In this document: positions 25,280-34,059 of the stretch, piece after piece
Layout: every line of letters starts with the position of its first letter
How positions within the stretch are numbered: the stretch's first letter is position 1
Assembly: GCF_031460495.1 (NCBI RefSeq)
Contig: NZ_JAVKTS010000002.1
Location: 241,332 to 305,331, forward strand
Direction of reading: 5' to 3'
Source: Tissierella sp.
GTDB taxonomy: Bacteria; Bacillota; Clostridia; Tissierellales; Tissierellaceae
Length of the DNA stretch: 64,000 nucleotides
The notes under the pieces: generated by a model
What the model was told of the DNA's origin: nothing
The model's input: the letters and a program-made list of their open reading frames with translations, nothing else
Database searches by the model: none
Translations under genes and position numbers: made by a program

Positions 25280-26446
25280 TTAGAAATTTACTTCTTTTCC
25301 ATAATAAACAGCTTCAAATAATCTTTTCATTTCAGCTACAGATATTTCTCTTGGGTTCGTACTTGTGCATGCATCAGCTACAGCACCTTCAGAGATTTTA
25401 TCTAAGTTAGACTTGAAATCTTCTTCTGACACTCCAAATTCTTTTAAAGTAGAAGGCATATTCATAGTAACTCTAAAATCTTTAACTAGTTGAATTAATG
25501 ATTCAACTAATTCATCAGTTGTTGTTCCTTTTAGACCTAATCTTTTAGCTATATCAGCATAAGCTGTTCCTGCTGTTTTAGCATTATATTGTATTGCATA
25601 TGGCAAATAAATTGCATTTGCAAGTCCATGAGGAACATTGAATATCTTTCCTGTCTTATGAGCCATTGAGTGAACTATTCCCAGTATTGCATTTGAGAAT
25701 GCCATACCAGCTAAGTTCTGAGCTATATGCATTTCACTTCTAGCTTTTGAATCTCCCTTAAAGGAATTAACTAAATTATCAACTGTCATTTCAATTGATT
25801 TCATAGCTAATGCATCAGTTATTGGATTTCTAACTGTTGAAACATAAGCTTCAAACGCATGAGTTAAAGCATCCATTCCAGTATTAGCAACTAATTTTGG
25901 TGATAAGCTTTGAACTAAATTAGTATCAACAATAGCAACATCTGGAGTTATGTTGTAGTCAGCTATTGGATATTTAACACCAGTTTTTTCATCAGTTATT
26001 ACTGAGAATGAAGTAACTTCTGAACCAGTACCACTTGTAGTTGCTATAGCTATAAATTTAGCTTTTTGTCTTAATTCAGGTAAATTAAATGGTTTTGCAG
26101 CTTCTTCAAAGGTGAATTTTGGATACTCGTAAAATATCCACATTGCCTTAGCAGCATCTATTGGTGAACCACCACCGATACCAATAATTAAATCAGGATT
26201 AAATTCATTCATTGCTTTAACGCCCTTCATAACAGTTTCAACTGAAGGATCATTTTCAACTCCTGAAAATATTGAAGTTACAATATTAGCTTCTTTTAGT
26301 AATTCTTGTATTTTTGGAACAGTTCCATCCTTTATCAGTCTTTCAGAACCAATAACGAGCATTGCCTTAGTTCCTTTTACTGATTTTAAATAATCTATTG
26401 CATTTTCTCCAAAATAAACATCTCTTGGTATAGTAAATCTTTGCAT
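25280..26446 (-). CDS. Iron-containing alcohol dehydrogenase
   Basis: A 388-residue group III (Fe-ADH) dehydrogenase. NAD(P) is bound at GGGSPIDAAK. Metal ligands are in DVAIVDTNL (Asp), GMDALTHAFEAY (His) and HSMAHKTGKIFNVPHGLAN (two His). It reduces aldehydes to alcohols with NAD(P)H in fermentation; close relatives are butanol or 1,3-propanediol-type dehydrogenases. AGGAGG precedes the start. A perfect inverted repeat at 26583-26608 lies in its promoter region, and an HxlR regulator gene lies upstream in the same direction, so it is probably regulated by redox or aldehyde signals. Confidence 0.94.
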   Translation of the reverse strand: MQRFTIPRDVYFGENAIDYLKSVKGTKAMLVIGSERLIKDGTVPKIQELLKEANIVTSIFSGVENDPSVETVMKGVKAMNEFNPDLIIGIGGGSPIDAAKAMWIFYEYPKFTFEEAAKPFNLPELRQKAKFIAIATTSGTGSEVTSFSVITDEKTGVKYPIADYNITPDVAIVDTNLVQSLSPKLVANTGMDALTHAFEAYVSTVRNPITDALAMKSIEMTVDNLVNSFKGDSKARSEMHIAQNLAGMAFSNAILGIVHSMAHKTGKIFNVPHGLANAIYLPYAIQYNAKTAGTAYADIAKRLGLKGTTTDELVESLIQLVKDFRVTMNMPSTLKEFGVSEEDFKSNLDKISEGAVADACTSTNPREISVAEMKRLFEAVYYGKEVNF

Positions 26447-26582
26447 TTATATTTCCTCCTGTATATGGTTTTTAATAATATTGAATTCAATTCAAATATC
26501 TCTTGTGCACAAATATTATTATAAATCAAATGATTCATAATGGGAAGTACGCACTTTATTTTCATATACTAACAAATAAGTT

Positions 26583-26608
26583 ACATAGTATACAAAATGA
26601 TACTATGT
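26583..26608. promoter_or_regulatory. Perfect inverted repeat, candidate HxlR operator
   Basis: ACATAGTAT (26583-26591) and ATACTATGT (26600-26608) are exact inverse copies with an 8-base spacer, 137-162 bases upstream of the alcohol dehydrogenase start. On the minus strand a TATACT -10 overlaps it. HxlR-family regulators bind such dyads. Confidence 0.6.
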
Positions 26609-26701
26609 GATTATAAAAAAATAGCCTTCAACAGTGATAATTTAAGATCACTACTAGAGACTAATTTATCCTAGTAAAAACTTTTTATGCTAAAACACTT
26701 A

Positions 26702-27052
26702 TTAACTCTCAGTGTCCTTTTCTATTACATTCTTAATATAATCTTTACCCCAATCATACATTGCATCTAAAATCGGTAAAAGACTTTTTCCATGCTCAGT
26801 AAGTGAATATTCAACCTTTGGAGGAACTACAGGATAAACTTCACGATGAACAATTAAGTGATCCTCAAGTTCTCGCAATTGATTAACAAGCATTTTTTGG
26901 GTAATACCAGGCATAAGAGCTTTTAATTCTCCAAATCGTTTTGTTCCTTCTTTGCCTAAATACCACAAAATCAGCATTTTCCATTTACCACCAATTATTG
27001 CAAGAGTTAATTCCTTTTCGCAATTAAATGTTTTACCGCCTAAATTTGGCAT
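26702..27052 (-). CDS. HxlR-family transcriptional regulator
   Basis: A 116-residue winged-helix protein. [24 protein letters not shown] is the family entry with the conserved Cys near residue 9, followed by [25 protein letters not shown] (recognition helix region) and the wing [16 protein letters not shown]. HxlR proteins sense aldehydes, quinones or thiol stress, often through that Cys. GAGGTGAC precedes the start. It lies between the BFD-like gene (divergent) and the alcohol dehydrogenase (same strand), both plausible targets. Confidence 0.93.
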   Translation of the reverse strand: MPNLGGKTFNCEKELTLAIIGGKWKMLILWYLGKEGTKRFGELKALMPGITQKMLVNQLRELEDHLIVHREVYPVVPPKVEYSLTEHGKSLLPILDAMYDWGKDYIKNVIEKDTES

Positions 27053-27252
27053 TATGTCACCTCGTTTATTATGTTACACTTTTTATTTAATGATTATACT
27101 GAAAAAATTGCTGATAATCAAATAATATATATCAATATCTAAATAGAGCTAGTAAATGCATTACTTAATCCAATAAGCAAGGAAGAAGTTAATAAACATC
27201 TCTTGGTATAGTTATACCTCTTTCTTAAAGCCATTAAGAGTGTTTTTTACAA

Positions 27253-27265
27253 ATGAACGGTTCAT
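27253..27265. promoter_or_regulatory. TetR-like palindrome upstream of the BFD-like gene
   Basis: ATGAAC-G-GTTCAT is a perfect 13-base dyad about 30 bases before a TATACT -10 at 27295. A close copy lies upstream of the MATE gene at 30995-31007. Confidence 0.45.
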
Positions 27266-27337
27266 TCATGATTAGTATTAATTAATAGAAAATGATATAC
27301 TAGATAATAAATATATATGAGAAGGAGACAGTTTAAA

Positions 27338-27682
27338 ATGGCAAAAAATAAAGTAATTTGTATTAAAAATGATGTTGATTATCTTTCAATCAGAAAAGCA
27401 ATGACTTCTGGTGCAAGAACTATAGATGAATTAGTTGAGCTTGCAGGCGTATGTACTGAATGTGAGGGATGTAAAAGTGAATTAGAAGGTATACTCTCTT
27501 CTGTTTGTGGTTGTAAGAAGGTTTCTTTAGAGGCAGTAGTAAATGCAGTTAAGAATGGTGCTGACACAGTAGAAAAGGTTGGAGAAATAACAGGTGCTGG
27601 AACAGGTGCAGATGAAGTGACTGGAGAAGAATGTGGAAAATGTAAAGGCCTTATTCAAAACATTATTGATTTAGGAAGATAA
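27338..27682 (+). CDS. Tandem BFD-like [2Fe-2S] domain protein
   Basis: A 114-residue protein of two BFD-like halves. The first ends CTECEGCKSEL; the second spans VSLEAVVNAVKNGADTVEKV to EECGKCKGLI. Each half has the helix-turn-helix-like fold with CxxC ligands used by bacterioferritin-associated ferredoxin and NifU/nitrite-reductase middle domains; CGC near residue 60 may complete the first site. ATG 27338 is chosen since AGAAGGAG lies 12 bases upstream; an ATG at 27317 has no ribosome site. It is likely a small electron carrier. Confidence 0.8.
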   Translation: MAKNKVICIKNDVDYLSIRKAMTSGARTIDELVELAGVCTECEGCKSELEGILSSVCGCKKVSLEAVVNAVKNGADTVEKVGEITGAGTGADEVTGEECGKCKGLIQNIIDLGR

Positions 27683-27699
27683 ACAACTAAAAAATTTAT

Positions 27700-27736
27700 G
27701 AACTCCCTTAGACTTAGGTTTGAGGGACTTTTTTAT
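27700..27736 (+). terminator. Terminator after the BFD-like gene
   Basis: AACTCCCTTA pairs with TGAGGGACTT, followed by TTTTTATT. It starts about 20 bases past the stop. Confidence 0.75.
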
Positions 27737-27960
27737 TCAAAAACCGCCTGTTTTGTAGACTTTGATCACATGAGCAGGAGAAATCATGATTGGTGCAAAT
27801 CAACTGAATTATATATTAAATATCAACCTGAGAGGATTATTAGAGCGTAAATCTTAGAGTGGTGAATTCTCTATAAGATCGCTTGATATACCTAAGTATT
27901 TTATGTATAATTCAAAGAGTAAGCCAAATGGAAAAATAATGAAGATTGGGAGGCACTAAA

Positions 27961-29508
27961 ATGGGACAAACTAAAAAAAGAGTTTTTTTTCTTTGTTTAA
28001 CAGTTATTATAATTTTGACTATCTTACCATGTGCGTATGCGAAGTCCTATACTCAAGAAGAACTTGAAACAATTGAATTGACTACAGAATATTCAAGTGT
28101 AGGACCTTTTTTAAACAGGGTGGCACGAGTCAATAAGGATGGGCGATATGGTTTTATTAATGAAAATGGACTTGAAGTAATACCTATAGAATATTTATAT
28201 GCAGGTAATTTTTCTGATGGATTAGCTTTGATAAGAACATTTAATGGATATGCTTATATTGATAATAGGGGAAATGAAATTATTTCTACTAATTATCCTC
28301 TAGACTATAATTTTTCAGATGGGCTTTCTAAGATCATGATTAATAATAAAACTGTATTTATTGATAAAACAGGAAAAGAAGTTTTCAATCTTGCGGAGGG
28401 TTTTGCTGACAACTTTTCTGAAGGAATGAGTAGATTTTTAAATGGTTCATCAGCTCCCTCAGATGGATTTGTAATAAATACAGGGAAATGGGGTTTTCTT
28501 GATAAAAACGGAAAACTAGCTATACCAGCTATATATGCAAATGTTAATGGTTTTTCTGAAGGTCTGGCAGGGGTGTATAAAAATTCAAACGGAAGAAGTC
28601 TTTCCGGCTTTATTGACAAAACTGGAAAAATAGTTATTCCGATAAAATATAATTATGTAAGATATTTTAATGAAGGATTGGCCTGGGTTGAAAAAGTTGA
28701 TGGTGGAGAGGCTTTTATTGATAAAACTGGAAGAGAAGTAATTTCTCTAGATGATTATGATGAAGTAAAGAATTTTTCCGAAGGTCTAGCGTTAGTTGCT
28801 AAGGATATAGATGATAATTATTCTACAGGACATTATGGAATAGATAAATATGGTTTTATTGACAAAAGCGGAAAGCTAATCATTCCTTTGATTTATGACT
28901 CTGCAAATAGTTTTTCTGAGGGTCTAGCTCTAGTAAAAAAGGATGGTAAGTATGGATATATTGATAAAACAGGAGAAGTAGTCATTCCTTTAATTTATGA
29001 TGACGCTCAAGTCTTTTCCCAAGGATCTGCTTGGGTTAAAAAAGATGATAAACAGATGATTATTCGTAATCCAATTTTACTGGAATTAGCATCAAAGAAA
29101 CAAGCAATTCCAACAAAGTCTCAAGTATTTGTCAATGGAAAAAAGATAGATTTTGATGCATATCTAATTGATAATAACAATTATTTCAAGCTTCGTGATA
29201 TTGCAAAGGTTCTTAGTGATACGAAAAGCCAGTTTGATGTAGTATGGGACAAAGAGAAAAATGACATCACCTTGAATTTAGGAATGCCTTATACTATGGT
29301 AGGCAGTGAGCTTGCCAAGGGAGACGGAGTTCCAAGGATTGGATTATTATCCAAGTCTAAAATATATATTAACGGTATTGATGTTAGTATAGCAGGATAT
29401 GTTATTAATGGAAATAATTATTTTAAGCTTAGAGAATTAGGTCATTTCTTGAAGTTTGATGTTTATTGGGATGACATAAATAAAAATGTTCAGATTAATA
29501 CGAAATAA
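27961..29508 (+). CDS. WG-repeat protein with copper-amine-oxidase stalk domain
   Basis: A 515-residue secreted protein. Signal peptide RVFFLCLTVIIILTILPCAYA. Then about eight to nine WG-type repeats to residue ~370, each of the form (Y/F)GFIDKTGK.VIP..Y....F.EGLA. The last ~140 residues contain two copies of a copper amine oxidase N-terminal/stalk motif (FKLRDIAKVLSD with FDVVWDK; FKLRELGHFLKFDVYWDD). ATG 27961 follows GGGAGG; a TTG at 27946 does not. WG repeats make beta-rich ligand-binding surfaces of unknown specificity; stalk domains probably bind the cell wall. It shares the stalk type with the 12710 protein. Confidence 0.9.
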   Translation: MGQTKKRVFFLCLTVIIILTILPCAYAKSYTQEELETIELTTEYSSVGPFLNRVARVNKDGRYGFINENGLEVIPIEYLYAGNFSDGLALIRTFNGYAYIDNRGNEIISTNYPLDYNFSDGLSKIMINNKTVFIDKTGKEVFNLAEGFADNFSEGMSRFLNGSSAPSDGFVINTGKWGFLDKNGKLAIPAIYANVNGFSEGLAGVYKNSNGRSLSGFIDKTGKIVIPIKYNYVRYFNEGLAWVEKVDGGEAFIDKTGREVISLDDYDEVKNFSEGLALVAKDIDDNYSTGHYGIDKYGFIDKSGKLIIPLIYDSANSFSEGLALVKKDGKYGYIDKTGEVVIPLIYDDAQVFSQGSAWVKKDDKQMIIRNPILLELASKKQAIPTKSQVFVNGKKIDFDAYLIDNNNYFKLRDIAKVLSDTKSQFDVVWDKEKNDITLNLGMPYTMVGSELAKGDGVPRIGLLSKSKIYINGIDVSIAGYVINGNNYFKLRELGHFLKFDVYWDDINKNVQINTK

Positions 29509-29566
29509 TATTTAATTTAAGTTCAAAAGCGAAATCTTATCAGGTAAGCTGTCATTCCTAAAATGC

Positions 29567-29597
29567 AAAAAGGAAGTTTAAAAAACTTCCTTTTTTA
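29567..29597. terminator. Bidirectional terminator between WG and MATE genes
   Basis: AAAAAGGAAGTTT pairs with AAACTTCCTTTTTT around AAA. It serves the plus-strand WG gene and overlaps the 3' end of the minus-strand MATE gene. Confidence 0.85.
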
Positions 29598-30915
29598 CAT
29601 TAAACTCCGTTAACAAATTCGTTTTCTTATAATATACAATAAATGCAGCTGAGCTAATTAACCAAGTAAGAGGATATGCCCAGAAAACTACCCTTATATC
29701 TGGTATTATTTTTACCATTACAGTTATATAGGTTATTCTGATAAGACACCAGCTTACTAACATAACAATCATCGGTATTTTAGTTTTTCCAGCTCCACGA
29801 AGTATACCAGATAAACAATGTGAAAGTGCTAGTAAGAAGTAGAAAAGGCATATAATCCTTGCTCTCATAACTCCCTGTTCAATAACTGCTGGATCTGAAT
29901 TAAAGAAACTTATTAGTTTTGGTGCCAAGAACCATATTATTACACCAATTATTTGTGCCAAGGAACAACCAGCTATCAATCCAAAACGGGCACCTTCTTT
30001 TACTCGGTCATATTTTTTAGCACCGATATTCTGGCCGATGAAGGTTGTAAGAGCGATACTAAAACTTGTAATTGGTAAAAATGCAAATCCTTCAAGTTTT
30101 GTATAACTACCGCTACCAGCCATAGCAATAGATCCGAATTGATTAATATTTGATTGGACTATAACATTAGCAAATGCAACTACGGAGTTTTGAACACCCG
30201 TAGGTAAACCCATTTTCATTAAGCTTTTTAGCATTTCACCATCAATCTTTATTTTCTTTATATATAATTTGTAATCACCATCTACTTTGGTAAGTTTAGT
30301 AAAGCCCAGTATTGCACTGACAAATTGAGATATGACTGTAGCAACAGCTACACCACCTACACCAAAGTTAAATACAGCTACAAACAATATATCTAATACT
30401 ACATTTATAATTGATGCTATAATCAGATAGTAGAGAGGCCGTTTACTATCGCCAACTGCCTGAAATATGCCCATACAAGCATTATACATAACAATGCCTA
30501 TTCCGCCAGTAAAATACAATCTTAAATATGTAACTGAATCTGCAAAGACATCATCTGGTGTACCCATTAACTTTAATAACCATGGGGTAAATACAACTCC
30601 AATTACTGTTACTATTGCTCCAGCTATAAATGCAAATGCAATAGTGGTATGAACAGCTATGGATAGACTTTTTTGGTTTTTTGCCCCATAATAGCGGGCG
30701 ATTATTACACCTGCCCCTACGAATATTCCACCAATTAAACCTATAATTAAGTGAATTAAACTGCCAGTGGAGCTAACTGCAGCAAGAGCTTCCTTACCTA
30801 ATACATTACCAACTACAAGGGAATCTACTACATTATAAAGCTGCTGAAATAGATTACCTAATAAGATTGGAAATGCAAATAATATTATTGATTTTGAAAT
30901 TTTTCCTTCTGTCAA
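29578..30915 (-). CDS. MATE family efflux transporter
   Basis: A 445-residue inner-membrane protein with 12 predicted helices in two MatE repeats. It starts with ILFAFPILLGNLFQQLYNVV and VVGNVLGKEALAAVSS, the first repeat signature; the second repeat starts PTGVQNSVVAFANVIVQ. MATE proteins export drugs or metabolites with Na+ or H+. It is nearest to the DinF/NorM-like clostridial branch. The substrate is unknown. A TTGCAT-17-TATGAT promoter and a TetR-like dyad lie upstream (30950-31007). Confidence 0.93.
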   Translation of the reverse strand: MTEGKISKSIILFAFPILLGNLFQQLYNVVDSLVVGNVLGKEALAAVSSTGSLIHLIIGLIGGIFVGAGVIIARYYGAKNQKSLSIAVHTTIAFAFIAGAIVTVIGVVFTPWLLKLMGTPDDVFADSVTYLRLYFTGGIGIVMYNACMGIFQAVGDSKRPLYYLIIASIINVVLDILFVAVFNFGVGGVAVATVISQFVSAILGFTKLTKVDGDYKLYIKKIKIDGEMLKSLMKMGLPTGVQNSVVAFANVIVQSNINQFGSIAMAGSGSYTKLEGFAFLPITSFSIALTTFIGQNIGAKKYDRVKEGARFGLIAGCSLAQIIGVIIWFLAPKLISFFNSDPAVIEQGVMRARIICLFYFLLALSHCLSGILRGAGKTKIPMIVMLVSWCLIRITYITVMVKIIPDIRVVFWAYPLTWLISSAAFIVYYKKTNLLTEFNVKKEVF

Positions 30916-30929
30916 AGTTATCCCTTCTT

Positions 30930-31007
30930 GTCATTTTATTTATACATATATTATCATAGATTAAAGGAGTAAAATATGCAAGTTTAAGAATTTAATGGAC
31001 TGTTCAT
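30930..31007 (-). promoter_or_regulatory. MATE promoter with upstream dyad
   Basis: On the minus strand TTGCAT and TATGAT are separated by 17 bases. Just upstream, ATGGACTGTTCAT (30995-31007, plus strand) is a near copy of the dyad at 27253. Confidence 0.5.
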
Positions 31008-31029
31008 TGTATTATTAATTAAAGAGTGT

Positions 31030-31200
31030 TACACTGATTTAAATGCGACAAATGCTCTATTTAAAACTGCAAAATCAAATGCAAAAGGACGCAGAACTGA
31101 GGGAGGATTTGTTACTTATGCAAGTGCCAATGGAATTGTTATGTGGCTAGTAGAACTTTCGCAGTTAAGCTTAAGGTGTTTTAATGGCAGCAGTGCCTGA
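31030..31200 (+). pseudogene. Gene remnant of unknown family
   Basis: One frame reads NALFKTAKSNAKGRRTEGGF and VTYASANGIVMWLVELS, ending with TGA at 31199. There is no start codon with a ribosome site. It looks like the end of a lost gene; I cannot name it. Confidence 0.35.
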
Positions 31201-31232
31201 TGAATTTAAATTTTTAGTTAGGAGATGCATAT

Positions 31233-31700
31233 ATGAAGGTCTTAATTTTATATTTCTCAGAGTATAGAAAGCAAACTGAAAAAATCGCAAATATATTTGC
31301 TAAAAATATTGATTGTGACTTAATTAATATAAAGGATTTTAAAGATATTAATATAGAAAGTTACGACCTTATTGGATTTGGTTCCGGAGTATATAGAGAG
31401 AGTACGCATCAGAAATTATATAGATTGGTAGAAAAATTAGACTTAGAGAGAAAGTATACTTTTGTGTTTTCTACCAGTGGAGTTGGAATGAAGTTCTATA
31501 ACAATGGTCTAATTAAACTTATAGAATCTATAGGAGGGATCAATAAAGGAAGTTTTGCCTGTAAAGGTAGCTTCTCTCCAAGTGAGTTTACTGATAAAAA
31601 GATATTCAATTTTATGGGAAGATTATCCCAGGGACATCCTAACGAAAAAGACTTAATAAAAGCAGAAATATTTATAAGAGAGCTAATAGCATCTCTTTAA
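31233..31700 (+). CDS. Flavodoxin-like protein
   Basis: A 155-residue flavodoxin fold: first strand MKVLILYFSEYRKQTEKIA with the phosphate loop, second DLIGFGSGVYRESTHQKL, third YTFVFSTSGVG. The phosphate loop is not the classical T.TGNT type, as in flavodoxin-domain proteins related to protoporphyrinogen oxidase HemG and Fld-like enzymes. FMN binding is likely. TTAGGAG precedes ATG 31233. It stands alone; the partner is unknown. Confidence 0.85.
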   Translation: MKVLILYFSEYRKQTEKIANIFAKNIDCDLINIKDFKDINIESYDLIGFGSGVYRESTHQKLYRLVEKLDLERKYTFVFSTSGVGMKFYNNGLIKLIESIGGINKGSFACKGSFSPSEFTDKKIFNFMGRLSQGHPNEKDLIKAEIFIRELIASL

Positions 31701-31859
31701 ATTTTGCTGTTTCGGAAAACCAATTAAGATAATAAGTTAATAAGACATGAGCAAGATATGGTTATTAATACCAGTATCTTGCTACCGCACACCTCTGGAT
31801 AGGTTATAATAAAAATAAGGTAATGTAAATTATTAGTAGAAAAAGGAGAGAGAGTTTAT

Positions 31860-32015
31860 ATGATAAATAATCAAAAAGGCATAGCAAAGGCTTTTCTTCA
31901 AGGGGTTGTAACGGATAAAGTTCGTGAAGTTTATGATTTATATACATCACCCAATTTTAAACATCATAATGGATTTTATAGTGGTGATAGAGAATCTAGG
32001 AGGATTAGTAAATGA
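31860..32015 (+). pseudogene. SnoaL/NTF2-like protein, N-terminal fragment
   Basis: A 51-codon ORF with GGAGAGAG upstream. KAFLQGVVTDKVREVYDLYT followed by PNFKHHNGFYSGDRES matches the start of SnoaL-like (NTF2-fold) small enzymes, normally 120-140 residues. It ends abruptly at the start of the next gene (ATG overlap at 32012), so the rest is lost. Confidence 0.6.
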
Positions 32016-32713
32016 ATGAAATTAGGATTTCGAGCATTAAGATTTCTAATATTGATATGGAAAAGTGTTATTTTAATCCAGGATGTGCATTAAGTATTTA
32101 CAAACCTGAATCTGAACATAATATATTAAATATGCTTAATAAATACTTTGGACCGGTGAAGCTTCACAACATTTGCTGCCGCCATGATCCACAACTACCT
32201 CATGGCTCTACTATTATTAATAATTGTGCAGGCTGTGATAGAAGATTTCGTTCCATATATGAAGGAATACAAACAATTTCTTTATGGGAAGTATTGGACA
32301 GCATCGAAAATCTCGCTTTGCCGGATCATACCGGGCTGACAGTTTCGGTGCAGGACTCTTGTTCATACCGACCCAAGCCACAGGTTCATGAAGCAGTCAG
32401 AAGCATTTTGCAGAAAATGAAGATAGAAATTATTGACTCTAAATTTAGTGGGACAAAATCAATATGCTGTGGTGATAATTTTTATCCAAAGCTGCCAATC
32501 GAAAAAGTCACAGAACTACAGAAAAAGCGTGCCTCCCAGATGCCTTGTCAGGATGTGGTGGTCTATTGCGTTTCCTGCATTAAATCCATGGCTATCGGCG
32601 GAAAAACTCCGCATCACATGGTGGATCTTGTTTTGAATGAAGAAACTGAACCCCAGGAGACAAAAATTGATGTGTACCATGATGCGTTGAATCTATACAT
32701 TAATATGCACTAA
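32012..32713 (+). CDS. HdrB-like CCG-domain Fe-S protein
   Basis: A 233-residue protein with two cysteine-rich CCG repeats: CYFNPGCAL...NICCRHDP...NCAGC and DSCSYRP...ICCGDNF...YCVSC. This is the CX(n)CCX(n)CxxC pattern of heterodisulfide reductase subunit B, which holds non-cubane [4Fe-4S] clusters, and of GlpC/LldE-type oxidoreductase subunits. It is stand-alone; no HdrA/C or flavoprotein partner is near. GC content is markedly higher in its middle and end (32290-32660) than in its first 80 bases, so the start may be a junction. Redox activity is likely; the substrate is unknown. Confidence 0.8.
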   Translation: MNEIRISSIKISNIDMEKCYFNPGCALSIYKPESEHNILNMLNKYFGPVKLHNICCRHDPQLPHGSTIINNCAGCDRRFRSIYEGIQTISLWEVLDSIENLALPDHTGLTVSVQDSCSYRPKPQVHEAVRSILQKMKIEIIDSKFSGTKSICCGDNFYPKLPIEKVTELQKKRASQMPCQDVVVYCVSCIKSMAIGGKTPHHMVDLVLNEETEPQETKIDVYHDALNLYINMH

Positions 32714-32716
32714 TTA

Positions 32717-32854
32717 AATAATAATAAAATAACCGATATAAACCCTCTTAAAGACCTTAGCCAATTAGAATCATTACTACTTAATGAAAATCATATACTT
32801 GATTATAGTCCTGTAGGGGAGTATTATCCAAAGCTTCATAATAAAGATTTTTAA
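32717..32854 (+). pseudogene. Leucine-rich-repeat protein, C-terminal remnant
   Basis: One frame reads ITDINPLKDLSQLESLLLNE, NHILDYSPVGEYYPKL and ends with TAA at 32852. It is an internalin-like LRR unit and tail without any start. It follows the CCG gene directly. Confidence 0.6.
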
Positions 32855-32914
32855 TAATACTAACATATCAAAAAATACACATACTATACCCATAATCAAA
32901 AGGTGGTGTCTTTT

Positions 32915-33871
32915 ATGATAGTTAGGCTAGGCTATGTTGCCATTGCACTGGGGCTTCCTAAAGTTACATCCTCTAGTAATGTAACATATACATATTATCA
33001 GAAGTTATTCAGTGAAGAAGAAAAGATATCAAAGCTTAAACGGGTTACCTATTCAAATATTTTAGCTTTAAAAGATATCCTAGAATATAATGTAAAGAAT
33101 AATATTCATTTTTATAGAATTACCTCTGCCCTTGTACCATTAGCAACTCATCCAGAAGTAAATTGGGATTATAGAAGATATTTTGAAATTGATTTTCAAA
33201 TAATCGGAGATTTTATTAAAAAAAACAACATGAGAGTTGACACTCATCCAGACCAATTTAATGTAATAAATAGTGTGGATAAAAGGATAGTTGAAAACAC
33301 AAAAAACAATCTATGGTTTCACGCAAATCTCTTTAAGGATATAGATTATCCTTTAGGTAAAATGGTACTTCATGTGGGAAGTGGAGCTGGTGGTAAAGAT
33401 GAATCCTTAGAAAGATTTAAGAAAAATTTCAATACTTATCCAAGGGAAATTACATCTAAAATAATCTTAGAAAATGATGATAAAACTTTTACTGCTAAAG
33501 AGACTCTTGAATTATGTAAGAATTTAAGTATCCCAATGGTCTTAGATGCTCACCATCATCTTTGCAATAATGAAGGTGAAGATGTTAAGGAACTATTAGG
33601 TGAAATATTTCTTACATGGAGTAAGGAAAAACTTCCACCAAAACTACACTTTTCAAGTCCTAAGGATACTCCTACTGATAGAAGACATGCAGATTTTATT
33701 AACCCAAATGAATTTATTGATTTTATAGAGACCTGTAGGGATTTTAATACAGATATAGATATAATGATTGAAGCCAAGATGAAAGATTTAGCCCTCTTCG
33801 ATCTTGTAAAATCTATTAAGGATATTAGAAAGGACTTTGAATGGATTGATACTTCTACATTTAAAGTATAA
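32915..33871 (+). CDS. uvsE: UV damage endonuclease UvsE
   Basis: A 318-residue TIM-barrel endonuclease. Family marks are VRLGYVAIALGL at the start, FYRITSALVPLATHPEV, RVDTHPDQFNVINS, VLHVGSGAGGKDES, ILENDDKTF and MVLDAHHHLCNN, which carry the metal ligands (His, Glu, Asp). It nicks DNA 5' to UV photoproducts and other lesions, starting repair without photolyase. ATG 32915 follows AAGGTGGTG; an in-frame GTG at 32903 lies inside that site. Common in spore-forming Firmicutes. Confidence 0.95.
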   Translation: MIVRLGYVAIALGLPKVTSSSNVTYTYYQKLFSEEEKISKLKRVTYSNILALKDILEYNVKNNIHFYRITSALVPLATHPEVNWDYRRYFEIDFQIIGDFIKKNNMRVDTHPDQFNVINSVDKRIVENTKNNLWFHANLFKDIDYPLGKMVLHVGSGAGGKDESLERFKKNFNTYPREITSKIILENDDKTFTAKETLELCKNLSIPMVLDAHHHLCNNEGEDVKELLGEIFLTWSKEKLPPKLHFSSPKDTPTDRRHADFINPNEFIDFIETCRDFNTDIDIMIEAKMKDLALFDLVKSIKDIRKDFEWIDTSTFKV

Positions 33872-33874
33872 TGT

Positions 33875-33917
33875 AAAAGGCCTAAATTAACTTAAGTTAG
33901 TTAGGTCTTTTCTATAA
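33875..33917 (+). terminator. Terminator after uvsE
   Basis: AAAAGGCCTAA and TTAGGTCTTTT pair around a loop that itself contains TTAACTTAAGTTA, an inner palindrome. Confidence 0.7.
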
Positions 33918-34059
33918 TCAAAACTAATCTATATATATATGTTTAATAATGGAGGTTTGAAAGGACATCTAAATCCGATTATAAGAATAATTTCTGGGGA
34001 ATATAAGTAGTACTTAAGAGAACTACAAATTTATTTAATAAAATAATAGGAGTGATAAT

